DNA from: Pseudomonas saudimassiliensis
Lineage (GTDB): Bacteria; Pseudomonadota; Gammaproteobacteria; Pseudomonadales; Pseudomonadaceae
Direction of reading: 5' to 3'
Length of the DNA: 64,000 bases
Assembly: GCF_000939975.1 (NCBI RefSeq)
Contig: NZ_LK391969.1
Span: forward strand, 1,249,036-1,313,035
The translations under genes and the position numbers were made by a program. Under the pieces are notes generated by a model. That model ran no database searches and was not told the DNA's origin. It saw only the letters and a program-made list of their open reading frames with translations. The first letter of the stretch is position 1. The number at the start of each line of letters is the position of its first letter. This document shows, piece by piece, positions 19,830 to 29,146 of the stretch.

Positions 19830-19928
19830 CTTGCCCCGATAGCCACTTGCCCAACCCCCAGACATAGGTGTTGCGGCAGAGCAGGGTCTTCGACCCTGGG
19901 TACTCACCACTTTTGCAAGGCAGCATGC

Positions 19929-21836
19929 ATGGCCGGGCTGATCCCGCAGGGTTTCATTGACGATCTTCTTGGACGCACCGACGTGGTCGAAGTGGTCGGC
20001 TCACGCCTGAAACTCAAGAAGACCGGCAAGAACTACTCGGCGCTCTGCCCTTTCCACAACGAGAAATCACCCTCCTTCAGCGTCAGCCCCGACAAGCAGT
20101 TCTATTACTGCTTCGGCTGCGGTGCCGGCGGCAATGCCATTGGCTTTCTGATGGATTTCGAGCGCCTGGATTTCCCCCAGGCGGTGGAAGAACTGGCGCG
20201 CCAGGCCGGCGTGGATGTACCCCGGGAGGAGCGCAGCGACCGCCGCGGCGGGACTCGTCCGTCACGCCAGGACAGCCCGCTGTATCCGGTACTGGAGAAT
20301 GCCGCCGCCTATTATCGCCAGCAGCTGCGCCATCACGCCCAACGCAAGCGGGCCGTGGATTACCTGCAGCAGCGCGGCCTCACCGGACAAATCGCCAAGC
20401 TGTACGATATCGGCTTTGCGCCGCCCGGCTGGAACAACCTGATGGGGCACCTGGCCACAGACAATACCGAAGAGAAGGTATTGATCGAAGCAGGCCTGGT
20501 GGTGGAGAACCCCGACAGCGGCAAGCGCTACGACCGCTTCCGCGACCGGATCACTTTCCCTATCCGCGACAGCCGCGGTCGGGTCATCGGTTTCGGCGGC
20601 CGGGTGCTGGGCGACGACAAGCCCAAGTACCTGAACTCGCCCGAAACGCAGGTGTTCCACAAGGGGCGAGAACTCTATGGCCTATACGAGGCGCGCAAGC
20701 AGAATCGGCAGCTCGACGACATCCTGGTGGTCGAGGGCTACATGGACGTCATTGCCCTGGCCCAGCACGGCGTGACCAACGCCGTCGCCACTCTCGGCAC
20801 GGCCACCAGTGAGGAACACCTCAAACGGCTGTTCCGCATCGTCAACAGCGTGATCTTCTGCTTCGACGGCGACAATGCCGGGCGTCAGGCCGCCTGGCGC
20901 GCCCTACAGTCCTGCTTGCCGGCGCTGGAAGATGGTCGCCATGTGCGCTTCATGTTTTTGCCTGAAGGTCATGATCCGGACAGCCTGATCCGCAGCGAAG
21001 GGCATGACGCCTTCCGGGCGCGCATGGTGCAGCAGGCGCAACCGCTGACCGACTACCTGTTCCGCCATCTGGCTGAAGAGGCGCCACCGAACAGCCTGGA
21101 GGGCAAGGCCCACCTGGCGACCCTGGCGCTACCGCTGATCGAACAGGTGCCCGGCAGCCTGCTTAGGCGCCTGCTGCGCCAATCCTTGGAAGCACGCACC
21201 GGCATGGACCTGGACAGCCTGCCTGCGGCGCCAGCGGTCGAACCGGCCCCGGCACCGGCAGCACCCGACGATTATGGCGCGCCGGCCTGGGACAGCTACG
21301 AGCGGCACTATGATGAAACACCGAGCTGGGGCGAGCCGCAGCCCGCGACCACCCGTGCCAGTCGCTCCCAGCGGACACCGCAACGGCCACGGCAGCGCGA
21401 TACCAGCGGCGTGGAAAGCCCCGTCATGAGCGCGACCCGCACCCTGCTGCACCATCCCCACCTGGCGGGGCTGGCGAAGCAGGCCAGTCAACTGGCGAAC
21501 GAGGATGACGAAGAAGCCCAGCTGCTGATCGCGCTGATCGATACCCTGCAAAAGAATCCGCAGCTGTCGACCATTGAATTACTGGCCAGATGGCATGGAA
21601 CGGCGCTGGGCGAGCAGCTCAATCGACTGGCGGAAAAGGAATGGGTACTGAATATTCCCAGTGCCAACCTTGAACAACAATTTTTCGACACCATAACTAC
21701 ACTGATGGCAAGACAGACCGACCGTCAGATTCAATACCTCCTCGACAAGTCGGCTCAAACGCCACTCACCGCCGAGGAAAAACAGCAGCTGCGCGAGCTT
21801 CTGGGCAGGCGCCATACACCAACTGCCGAGAGCTGA
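19929..21836 (+). CDS. dnaG: DNA primase DnaG
   Basis: 635-residue primase making RNA primers at the replication fork. The N-terminal CHC2 zinc-binding domain has Cys40, His43, Cys61 and Cys64 ([11 protein letters not shown]...[15 protein letters not shown]); the TOPRIM/RNA-polymerase core includes [10 protein letters not shown] and [13 protein letters not shown]; a Pro/Ala-rich linker near residues 433-515 leads to the C-terminal DnaB-interaction domain. Start at the ATG 19929 ([14 protein letters not shown]), the usual beginning; an upstream extension to 19818 would run through the promoter region. Confidence 0.97.
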   Translation: MAGLIPQGFIDDLLGRTDVVEVVGSRLKLKKTGKNYSALCPFHNEKSPSFSVSPDKQFYYCFGCGAGGNAIGFLMDFERLDFPQAVEELARQAGVDVPREERSDRRGGTRPSRQDSPLYPVLENAAAYYRQQLRHHAQRKRAVDYLQQRGLTGQIAKLYDIGFAPPGWNNLMGHLATDNTEEKVLIEAGLVVENPDSGKRYDRFRDRITFPIRDSRGRVIGFGGRVLGDDKPKYLNSPETQVFHKGRELYGLYEARKQNRQLDDILVVEGYMDVIALAQHGVTNAVATLGTATSEEHLKRLFRIVNSVIFCFDGDNAGRQAAWRALQSCLPALEDGRHVRFMFLPEGHDPDSLIRSEGHDAFRARMVQQAQPLTDYLFRHLAEEAPPNSLEGKAHLATLALPLIEQVPGSLLRRLLRQSLEARTGMDLDSLPAAPAVEPAPAPAAPDDYGAPAWDSYERHYDETPSWGEPQPATTRASRSQRTPQRPRQRDTSGVESPVMSATRTLLHHPHLAGLAKQASQLANEDDEEAQLLIALIDTLQKNPQLSTIELLARWHGTALGEQLNRLAEKEWVLNIPSANLEQQFFDTITTLMARQTDRQIQYLLDKSAQTPLTAEEKQQLRELLGRRHTPTAES

Positions 21837-21837
21837 C

Positions 21838-21867
21838 AATCAGGCCAACTGGCAAGACAGCCTGATT
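21838..21867 (+). terminator. Hairpin between dnaG and rpoD, adjoining the rpoD promoter
   Basis: AATCAGGC (21838-21845) pairs with GCCTGATT (21860-21867) around a 14-base loop and is followed by TTGGG. It starts one base after the dnaG stop and its right arm lies in the spacer of the putative rpoD promoter, so termination of dnaG messages and initiation of rpoD messages overlap. Confidence 0.45.
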
Positions 21868-21872
21868 TTGGG

Positions 21873-21878
21873 TATAAT
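21873..21878 (+). promoter_or_regulatory. rpoD promoter -10 box
   Basis: A perfect TATAAT 47 bases before the rpoD ATG. The -35 at the usual distance (TGGCAA, 17-bp spacer) is weak. This would give rpoD its own promoter independent of rpsU and dnaG. Confidence 0.5.
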
Positions 21879-21924
21879 CCGCAGCTTACTTTTTTGCACA
21901 CCAAGGCATCCACATAGGGTTGTT

Positions 21925-23787
<1,863 letters not shown>

Positions 23788-23802
23788 GCGCCAGCAGTAT
23801 GA

Positions 23803-23828
23803 AAAACGCCCGGCTTGCCGGGCGTTTT
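23803..23828 (+). terminator. Strong intrinsic terminator of rpoD
   Basis: AAAACGCCCGGC-TT-GCCGGGCGTTTT is a perfect 12-bp stem with A-run and T-run flanks, 15 bases after the rpoD stop. The A-tract on the 5' side would allow action on the opposite strand as well. Confidence 0.9.
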
Positions 23829-23951
23829 CATGTCCGCCCACTAATCCGCACAAAATTACGGCTTCGCCTGTCCAGCGTTGCGATCCTCGCCTATTCTGCT
23901 TCGCAGCATCCCCCGAATGGGGGGCTAACAATAAAACAAGAGGAACGACAA

Positions 23952-26336
23952 ATGCGGCAAACCATGCGGTATGGACAGCTCGCTCGGCTCAGTTTGATCA
24001 GCGCCTTCCTGATGTTGGGTGCATGCAAGTTCGGCGGAGGCGGTGGTGGCGGCAGCGACCCTGCCCCGCCCCCCACCGGCTACAAGGCCACCATTGAACG
24101 CACCACCTATGGCATTCCGCATATCACCGCCGATGATTTCGCCGGCGCGGGCTATGGCCACGGTTACGCTATTGCCGAAGACAATCTGTGCGTACTGGCC
24201 GACGCCTTTCTGACCTTCCGTGGTGAGCGGTCAGCGCATTTCGGCCCGGAACAACCCGCTGCCCCCATGAGCACCTTCGGTTCGCCGCCCAATCTGGAGG
24301 CCGACTTCTTCTTCCGCTTCGTGGTTGACGACCACACAGTGGAAAAATTCAAGGACGCCCAATCAGCAGATGTACGCGAGCTGCTGCACGGTTTTACCGC
24401 TGGTTACAACCGCTATGTCAGGGAGATTCAAGAGGGTCAGCATGCAGGTCGCCACGCCACCTGCCGAGATCAGCAATGGCTGACGAGTGTCACCGCAGAC
24501 GATCTCATGCGCCGCCTGATAGCCCTGAACCTTGCTGCCAGCAGCGCCAACTGGGTGGAAGAGATCACCAGTGCGCAGCCACCCGGCGCGGCAGCGGCAA
24601 CTCAGCGGATGCGCCGCGCAGTTCCGGATCCGGAGCTCGACCCGGAGCGATTCAGACTGGGCCGTCATGGCGAGATCGGCAGCAACACCTTTGCCTTCGG
24701 TAGTGACACCACCGAATCCGGCGGCAGCCTGCTGCTTGCCAACCCTCACTGGTACCACCTGGGCATCGATCGTTTCTACCAGTTGCACATGACCATCCCC
24801 GGCAAACTGGATGCGGCCGGCGCATCCATCATGGGCTCACCGATGATTCAGATGGGCTTCAATGATGATATTGCCTGGGCGCATACGGTCTCCACGGCTT
24901 ACCGCTTTACCCTGTATCAATTGCAGCTCGCCGACGGCGACCCCACCCGCTATATCCAGGACGGCGAGGAGCACGCGCTGGAGACTGTCGACCTCACCGT
25001 TCAGGTCAAACAGGCGGACGGCTCCCTGGTACCGGTGTCCCGAACCCTGTACCGCTCGGTATATGGACCTATGATCAATCTGGCCGGCATGGGGTTGCCC
25101 GACTGGAACGAGCAGACTGCGTTTACCCTGCGCGACATCAATCTGGAGAACACCCGCGGCTTCGAGAACTTCTTTGCCTGGAACCAGGCCGAGTCGCTGA
25201 CCGATTTCTATGACATAGCCCGGCAATACGTCGGCATACCCTGGGTCAATACCACCGCCATCGGCCGGGGCGATGACCGGGCGCTGTATTCCGACATCAC
25301 CGCCGTGCCCAACGTACCGGACAGCATGCTCCCCGGCTGCCTGGCCAATCCGCTGGGCTACGTGGTCATCGAGGCGGTACCCGGCCTGCCGCTGCTGGAC
25401 GGCAGCCGCACTGAATGCGACTGGCGCACCGACGGCGATTCGCGGCAGCCCGGCGCCTTCGGCCCCGACAACCTGCCCAGCCTGTTCACCACCGAGTACG
25501 TGGCCAACATGAATGACAGCTACTGGCTGAGCAACCCGGAGCAGCCCCTGACCGGGTTCGACGGCATCATCGGACGGGAGGATTACCGGCAGACCCTGCG
25601 CACCCGCATGGGCCATACGCTGGTGCGCGAGCGGCTGGCCGGGACCGACGGGTTGAACGGCAACCTGGCCAGCAGCGAGAACATTCGCGAGATCGCCCTC
25701 AACAGTCGGGTCTACAGCGCCGAACTGCTGAAAGATCAGGTTCTTGCCAGCGTCTGCCAGGACGGCGCGCCAGACGCCGAGCAGCAGGCCTGCGAGATTC
25801 TCGCCCGTTGGAACGATACCGGTGAACTGGACGCCGTCGGCGCGCACATCTGGACCGCATTCTGGAACGCGCTGGCGACCCAGGAGGTGGATATCTACGC
25901 GACCCCCTTCGACCCCGCCGATCCGATAAACACCCCGGCAGGCCTGAGCGCCAGCTCCGAGGTGCAGACCGCCGTACGCGAGGCGTTCAGCACCGCGGTA
26001 GCTGAGCTAGTCGAAGCGGATATCCCGCTGAATGCCAGACTCGACGACATCCAGTATTTCCTCAAACCAGGAAGGGAGATTCCGCAGTACGGCGGTGAAG
26101 GCGCCGAGGGCTATTTCACCGTGCTGCGCAATACCTACATGCACGTGGTGGACTTCCCCGAAGGCGAGCCCGTGCGCGCCTATACATTCCTGAGCAACGC
26201 CCAATCCACCGACCCTGCCAGCCCGCATTACGCGGACTACACCGAAGCCTACTCGGACAAGAACTGGCACCGCCTGCCCTTCACCCGCACGCAGATCGAA
26301 GCTGAACGCCTGTCCAGCATCGACATCAGCGAGTAA
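23952..26336 (+). CDS. Penicillin-acylase-family N-terminal-nucleophile hydrolase, predicted lipoprotein (AHL/aculeacin acylase type)
   Basis: 794-residue S45-family amidohydrolase. The N-terminus has a lipoprotein signal peptide ending at LMLGAC (Cys24), then glycine-rich spacer. The alpha-chain motif YGIPHITADDFAGAGYGHGYAIAEDNLCVL is typical. Autocleavage should expose Ser244 in HGEIGSN, giving the beta chain starting SNTFAFGSD; LANPHWYHLGIDRFYQLHMTIPG matches the aculeacin A acylase/PvdQ branch better than true penicillin G acylases. Such enzymes cleave long-chain N-acyl-homoserine lactones or lipopeptide acyl chains; the real substrate is unknown. AGAGGAA precedes the ATG. Membrane anchoring by a lipid is less common in the branch than a soluble periplasmic form. 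Confidence 0.85.
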   Translation: MRQTMRYGQLARLSLISAFLMLGACKFGGGGGGGSDPAPPPTGYKATIERTTYGIPHITADDFAGAGYGHGYAIAEDNLCVLADAFLTFRGERSAHFGPEQPAAPMSTFGSPPNLEADFFFRFVVDDHTVEKFKDAQSADVRELLHGFTAGYNRYVREIQEGQHAGRHATCRDQQWLTSVTADDLMRRLIALNLAASSANWVEEITSAQPPGAAAATQRMRRAVPDPELDPERFRLGRHGEIGSNTFAFGSDTTESGGSLLLANPHWYHLGIDRFYQLHMTIPGKLDAAGASIMGSPMIQMGFNDDIAWAHTVSTAYRFTLYQLQLADGDPTRYIQDGEEHALETVDLTVQVKQADGSLVPVSRTLYRSVYGPMINLAGMGLPDWNEQTAFTLRDINLENTRGFENFFAWNQAESLTDFYDIARQYVGIPWVNTTAIGRGDDRALYSDITAVPNVPDSMLPGCLANPLGYVVIEAVPGLPLLDGSRTECDWRTDGDSRQPGAFGPDNLPSLFTTEYVANMNDSYWLSNPEQPLTGFDGIIGREDYRQTLRTRMGHTLVRERLAGTDGLNGNLASSENIREIALNSRVYSAELLKDQVLASVCQDGAPDAEQQACEILARWNDTGELDAVGAHIWTAFWNALATQEVDIYATPFDPADPINTPAGLSASSEVQTAVREAFSTAVAELVEADIPLNARLDDIQYFLKPGREIPQYGGEGAEGYFTVLRNTYMHVVDFPEGEPVRAYTFLSNAQSTDPASPHYADYTEAYSDKNWHRLPFTRTQIEAERLSSIDISE

Positions 26337-26345
26337 GGCCCCCTG

Positions 26346-26376
26346 GCTGCGAGGCACTCCTCCAGTGCCCCGCAGC
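26346..26376 (+). terminator. Stem-loop after the acylase gene
   Basis: GCTGCG, one mismatch, GGCACT, a CCTCC loop, then AGTGCC and CGCAGC form a 12-bp interrupted stem starting 10 bases after the acylase stop. No U-run follows. Confidence 0.4.
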
Positions 26377-26396
26377 CCCCGGCCCCACACAGCCGC

Positions 26397-26425
26397 TAGC
26401 CACAGCCAAGCGCAGTCCGTATAAT
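26397..26425 (+). promoter_or_regulatory. Promoter of the tRNA-Ile2 gene
   Basis: TAGCCA (26397-26402), 17-bp spacer, perfect TATAAT (26420-26425), and a GC-rich discriminator. The expected start site near 26432 gives a leader of about 15 bases before the tRNA. Confidence 0.6.
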
Positions 26426-26446
26426 CCGCCACTGCTGTAAATAAGT

Positions 26447-26523
26447 GGGCCTATAGCTCAGTTGGTCAGAGCAGTCGACTCATAATCGATTGGTCGTAGG
26501 TTCAAGTCCTACTGGGCCCACCA
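26447..26523 (+). tRNA. tRNA-Ile2 (anticodon CAU, lysidine-modified)
   Basis: 77-nt tRNA with CCA encoded. Acceptor GGGCCTA pairs with TGGGCCC; anticodon CAT is at 26481-26483 in a CTCATAA loop; T-arm GTAGG-TTCAAGT-CCTAC is perfect. The CAU anticodon fits elongator Met, initiator Met or Ile2. C4-G69 and C5-G68 in the acceptor stem, plus similarity of the anticodon arm to E. coli Ile2, favour Ile2, whose C34 is converted to lysidine by TilS to read AUA. Automatic annotation may label it Met. Confidence 0.85.
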
Positions 26524-26560
26524 TTCCCTTCGGTCGCGCAAGACCCCATGGGACTATTCC

Positions 26561-26584
26561 CGCCCGAAATCAGAGATTCGGGCG
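26561..26584 (+). terminator. Stem-loop downstream of the tRNA gene
   Basis: CGCCCGAA-ATCAGAGA-TTCGGGCG is a perfect 8-bp stem followed by TTCC, 38 bases after the tRNA CCA and probably its terminator. Confidence 0.6.
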
Positions 26585-26624
26585 TTCCAGCGGCGCAAAG
26601 CCGCTTCGTGAAACCCGCTTCCAC

Positions 26625-26644
26625 CCTACTGGGCCCTCCATTTC
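26625..26644 (+). repeat. Direct repeat of the tRNA-Ile2 3' end (att-like)
   Basis: CCTACTGGGCCC-T-CCATTTC here repeats CCTACTGGGCCC-A-CCATTCC at 26508-26527, which is the 3' T-stem strand, acceptor strand and CCA of the tRNA: 18 of 20 bases match. Integrases commonly duplicate a tRNA 3' end, so this looks like a remnant attachment site or a scar of partial tRNA duplication. No integrase gene is visible in the window. The rest of 26524-26745 holds only the terminator above. Confidence 0.6.
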
Positions 26645-26745
26645 TCCGATAAACGCGCGACACGAATTCTCCCGTCATACGATCGGTATCGCCCGCACTA
26701 AACCACCCTACCCTGTGCCCGTCGCTGCAGCTCAAGCCACGCAAT

Positions 26746-26774
26746 TGGACAATGAGCCGAATACGGGTTTTAAT
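26746..26774 (+). promoter_or_regulatory. fic: sigma-70 promoter of the fic gene
   Basis: TGGACA (26746-26751, 5 of 6 consensus), exactly 17 bp, then TTTAAT (26769-26774, 5 of 6). The expected start site near 26781 leaves a leader of about 49 bases. The spacer and -10 box lie inside the first of two long inverted repeats. Confidence 0.7.
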
Positions 26775-26781
26775 CGGCTCA
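26753..26781. promoter_or_regulatory. Operator-like inverted repeat 1 over the fic promoter
   Basis: 29-bp dyad: TGAGCCGAATA, a 7-bp centre, TAATCGGCTCA; the outer eight bases (TGAGCCGA/TCGGCTCA) are perfectly inverted. It covers the spacer, the -10 box and the start point, so a bound protein would block RNA polymerase. Confidence 0.7.
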
Positions 26782-26786
26782 CTACA

Positions 26787-26815
26787 TGAGCCGAATAGAT
26801 CCGCTAACTGGCTCA
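26787..26815. promoter_or_regulatory. Operator-like inverted repeat 2 in the fic leader
   Basis: Second 29-bp dyad of identical layout: TGAGCCGAATA, 7-bp centre, TAACTGGCTCA. The left half-site is identical to repeat 1 over 11 bases. The start-to-start spacing of 34 bp is close to three helical turns, placing both sites on the same DNA face. It ends 14 bases before the fic ATG, next to the ribosome-binding site AGGTGG. Confidence 0.7.
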
Positions 26816-26829
26816 CACTCAGGTGGTTC

Positions 26830-27966
26830 ATGAATCAATCGACTTGGATCTGGCAGCATCCCGACTGGCCGCGCTTCACCTGGCAGGCAGAGCCATTGGC
26901 TCCGCTCCTGCGCGCGTGCGGTACAGCACAAGGTCGCTTGCTGGGCATGCTGGGGGCGGTAGATGGGGATAGTGAGGCGCAGAGCAGCCTGGATGTCATG
27001 CTGCAGAACATCATTACCTCATCAGCGATCGAAGGTGAGCAGCTCAATGTGGGCTCGGTGCGCTCATCGCTGGCGAAGCGGCTGGGCGTCGTTGAACAGG
27101 GCCGCACCACTGCCCGTTCGGAAGGCCTGGCCGAACTATTGCTGGATACCACTCAGGCCCATCAGCAACCATTAAGCCTTGAACGCCTGTTTACATGGCA
27201 CCGCTGGCTTTTCCCCAACGACGACTCGTTATTCAGTCGCCCGCTGCTGATCGGCACCTTGCGTGGAGATGAGCCCATGCAAGTGGTATCAGGCCGCATC
27301 GACCGCCCAACCGTGCATTTCGAAGCGCCGCCGCGTGCAGGTCTGGATCAGCAACTGGAAGAGTTCCTGGCCTGGTTTGAAGCTAGCCGCGCCGATTCAA
27401 ACCTCGATCCTTTCCTACGCGCTGGTGTTGCCCATTTCTGGTTCGTGACACTCCACCCATTTGATGATGGAAATGGCCGCCTGACACGCGCTATAACTGA
27501 TCTAGCTCTGGCCCAAGGCGAAACCCAGGCCATCCGCTTTTACGCCATGTCATCGAGCATACTTGAAGACCGCGCGGGGTATTACCGCATCCTTGAAGCC
27601 AGTCAAAAAGGCAGCCTTGATATCACCGCCTGGCTGCAATGGTTTCTGGCCACCCTGCTAAAGGCTTTAGAGCAAGCTTTGGCCCGCATTGATCGGGTAC
27701 TGGCTAAAGCCCGCTTTTGGCAAGCACATGGCAATCAGGGTTTGTTGCCTGAACAGATCAAAGTGCTTAACCGCCTCCTGGATGGGGGTGAACGCGGCTT
27801 TGAACACGGTATTAGCGCGGGCCAATATCAAGCGGTGGCCAAGGTATCCAAAGCCACCGCTACACGACATCTGAGCTATCTACTGGAAACAGGCTGTGTT
27901 GTTCGACTACCGGGCGGTGGCCGCAGTACCCGCTACCAGGTTAATACTGCCACCAAATCCCGATAA
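26830..27966 (+). CDS. fic: Fic family AMP-transferase with N-terminal inhibitory motif and C-terminal winged helix
   Basis: 378-residue Fic protein. An N-terminal DUF4172-type region (WIWQHPDWPRFTW) contains the inhibitory helix motif [S/T]xxxE[G/N] as SSAIEG (Ser64 to Gly69), so this is a class II, self-inhibited Fic. The catalytic motif HPFDDGNGRLTR (residues 209-220) is perfect, and the C-terminus (KVSKATATRHLSYLLETGCVVRL) looks like a winged helix-turn-helix. Predicted to transfer AMP from ATP to an unknown protein and perhaps to repress its own promoter through the two inverted repeats. The ATG at 26830 follows AGGTGG; an upstream frame from 26752 would run through the promoter. Codon use looks less GC-biased than in neighbours, and the position behind a tRNA suggests transfer. 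Confidence 0.88.
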   Translation: MNQSTWIWQHPDWPRFTWQAEPLAPLLRACGTAQGRLLGMLGAVDGDSEAQSSLDVMLQNIITSSAIEGEQLNVGSVRSSLAKRLGVVEQGRTTARSEGLAELLLDTTQAHQQPLSLERLFTWHRWLFPNDDSLFSRPLLIGTLRGDEPMQVVSGRIDRPTVHFEAPPRAGLDQQLEEFLAWFEASRADSNLDPFLRAGVAHFWFVTLHPFDDGNGRLTRAITDLALAQGETQAIRFYAMSSSILEDRAGYYRILEASQKGSLDITAWLQWFLATLLKALEQALARIDRVLAKARFWQAHGNQGLLPEQIKVLNRLLDGGERGFEHGISAGQYQAVAKVSKATATRHLSYLLETGCVVRLPGGGRSTRYQVNTATKSR

Positions 27967-28092
27967 TCAAATTGGAGCCCACAGATTCCCGCACTTAGCC
28001 CACCATCCAACTAGGCGATCAGCCAATTCCCAGCTAGCCTGCTATGACACCGGCGCCGGCCCGCCCTAACGCTGATAAGGAGTAGGTTTGTA

Positions 28093-28605
28093 ATGAAAGC
28101 CAAACTGATGCTGCTGTTAAGCTGCCTGACGTTGTCCGCGCATGCGGTAGAGATAGGCGAACGGCTCGATATCTGGACCCTGCCCGACCAGTTCGACCAG
28201 CCGCTGCAACTGGACAACGAGGTGCGGGTCATCCTGGTCGCGGGTAGCCACGGTGCGGCCAAGCTGGTGGATGCCGCCATCAAGCATGAGCCCAAGGGAT
28301 ACCTGGAGGCGCGCCAGGCGGTCTATATCGCTGACATCACCCATATGCCGCGGATGGTCGCCAATCGGATACTGGTTCCCGCGATGCGGGACGCCAATTA
28401 CCGGATCCTGCTGGATCGTGAAGGCGAGGTGGCCTCGCGTTACGATCCCAGCCGTGGCGAGGTGCTGTGGCTGGCGTTGGAAGACGGTACACTGCGCGAG
28501 CGCCGGCAGTTCAGCTCGGCGGACCAACTGAAGGAGGCGCTGGAGCAGCAGGCGCTCGCCGGCAATAGCCAACCGGACGGGGAAGCAACTCGCCCCGCTC
28601 CCTGA
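28093..28605 (+). CDS. Secreted thioredoxin-fold-like protein of unknown function
   Basis: 170-residue exported protein: signal peptide MKAKLMLLLSCLTLSAHA, then a redoxin-like opening (IGERLDIWTLPDQFDQPLQL) but with no CxxC or other cysteine in the mature part, so it is not a thiol oxidoreductase. It resembles the YtfJ-like proteins of pseudomonads, often mislabelled FAD/FMN-containing dehydrogenase; this is recognition from memory. AAGGAG lies about 12 bases upstream of the ATG. Only 19 bases separate it from crtZ, so the two are probably one transcript, an unusual partner for a carotenoid gene. Confidence 0.6.
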   Translation: MKAKLMLLLSCLTLSAHAVEIGERLDIWTLPDQFDQPLQLDNEVRVILVAGSHGAAKLVDAAIKHEPKGYLEARQAVYIADITHMPRMVANRILVPAMRDANYRILLDREGEVASRYDPSRGEVLWLALEDGTLRERRQFSSADQLKEALEQQALAGNSQPDGEATRPAP

Positions 28606-28624
28606 CCACCAGGTAACTCCTGTC

Positions 28625-29146
28625 ATGAACATTGCGATCAATACTGTCGTATTCCTGATCACCCTGGCCGGGATGGAAGCCTTTGCCTGGTATGCCCACA
28701 AGTACGTCATGCATGGCTGGGGCTGGGGCTGGCACAAGTCTCACCATGAGCCGCGCGACGGCTGGTTCGAGACCAATGATCTGTACGCCGTGGTGTTCGC
28801 GGGAGTGGCAATAGCGCTGATCGCGCTCGGCACGGCTGGCTGGCATCCACTGGAGTGGGTGGGGGCAGGAATGACCGCCTACGGTTTCCTGTATTTCCTG
28901 GCCCATGATGGACTGGTGCACCGGCGTTGGCCGTTCCGCTATGTGCCCCGTAGGGGTTACCTCAAGCGCCTATACCAGGCGCACCTGATGCACCATGCCG
29001 TGCAGGGCCGTGACGGCTGCGTATCCTTCGGCTTTCTGATCGCACCATCGACGGCCACCCTGAAGAAGCAGCTCAGGGCGCTACACGATGGGCCGCTTCA
29101 CAAAACCACTAGCGAGGCCTCGGCCACAGAGCGCCGCGGGGCGTAG
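28625..29146 (+). CDS. crtZ: Beta-carotene 3-hydroxylase CrtZ
   Basis: 173-residue membrane di-iron hydroxylase converting beta-carotene to zeaxanthin via beta-cryptoxanthin. All histidine boxes of the fatty-acid-hydroxylase superfamily are present: HKYVMHG, HKSHH, HDGLVH and HLMHH. Four hydrophobic segments are visible. Length matches Pantoea CrtZ (about 175). It reads toward crtB and overlaps its 3' end by 38 bp, as in the classic Pantoea order where crtZ is opposite to crtB. Confidence 0.95.
   Translation: MNIAINTVVFLITLAGMEAFAWYAHKYVMHGWGWGWHKSHHEPRDGWFETNDLYAVVFAGVAIALIALGTAGWHPLEWVGAGMTAYGFLYFLAHDGLVHRRWPFRYVPRRGYLKRLYQAHLMHHAVQGRDGCVSFGFLIAPSTATLKKQLRALHDGPLHKTTSEASATERRGA

Noticed and set aside
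26447..26523. Elongator or initiator tRNA-Met
   Set aside because: CAU anticodon is compatible, but C4-G69/C5-G68 in the acceptor stem and the anticodon-arm sequence fit Ile2; initiator features (unpaired 1-72, three G-C pairs in the anticodon stem) are absent.
26830..27966. Fic as the toxin of a two-gene toxin-antitoxin pair
   Set aside because: No small antitoxin ORF precedes it and the inhibitory motif SSAIEG is built into the same protein, i.e. class II.
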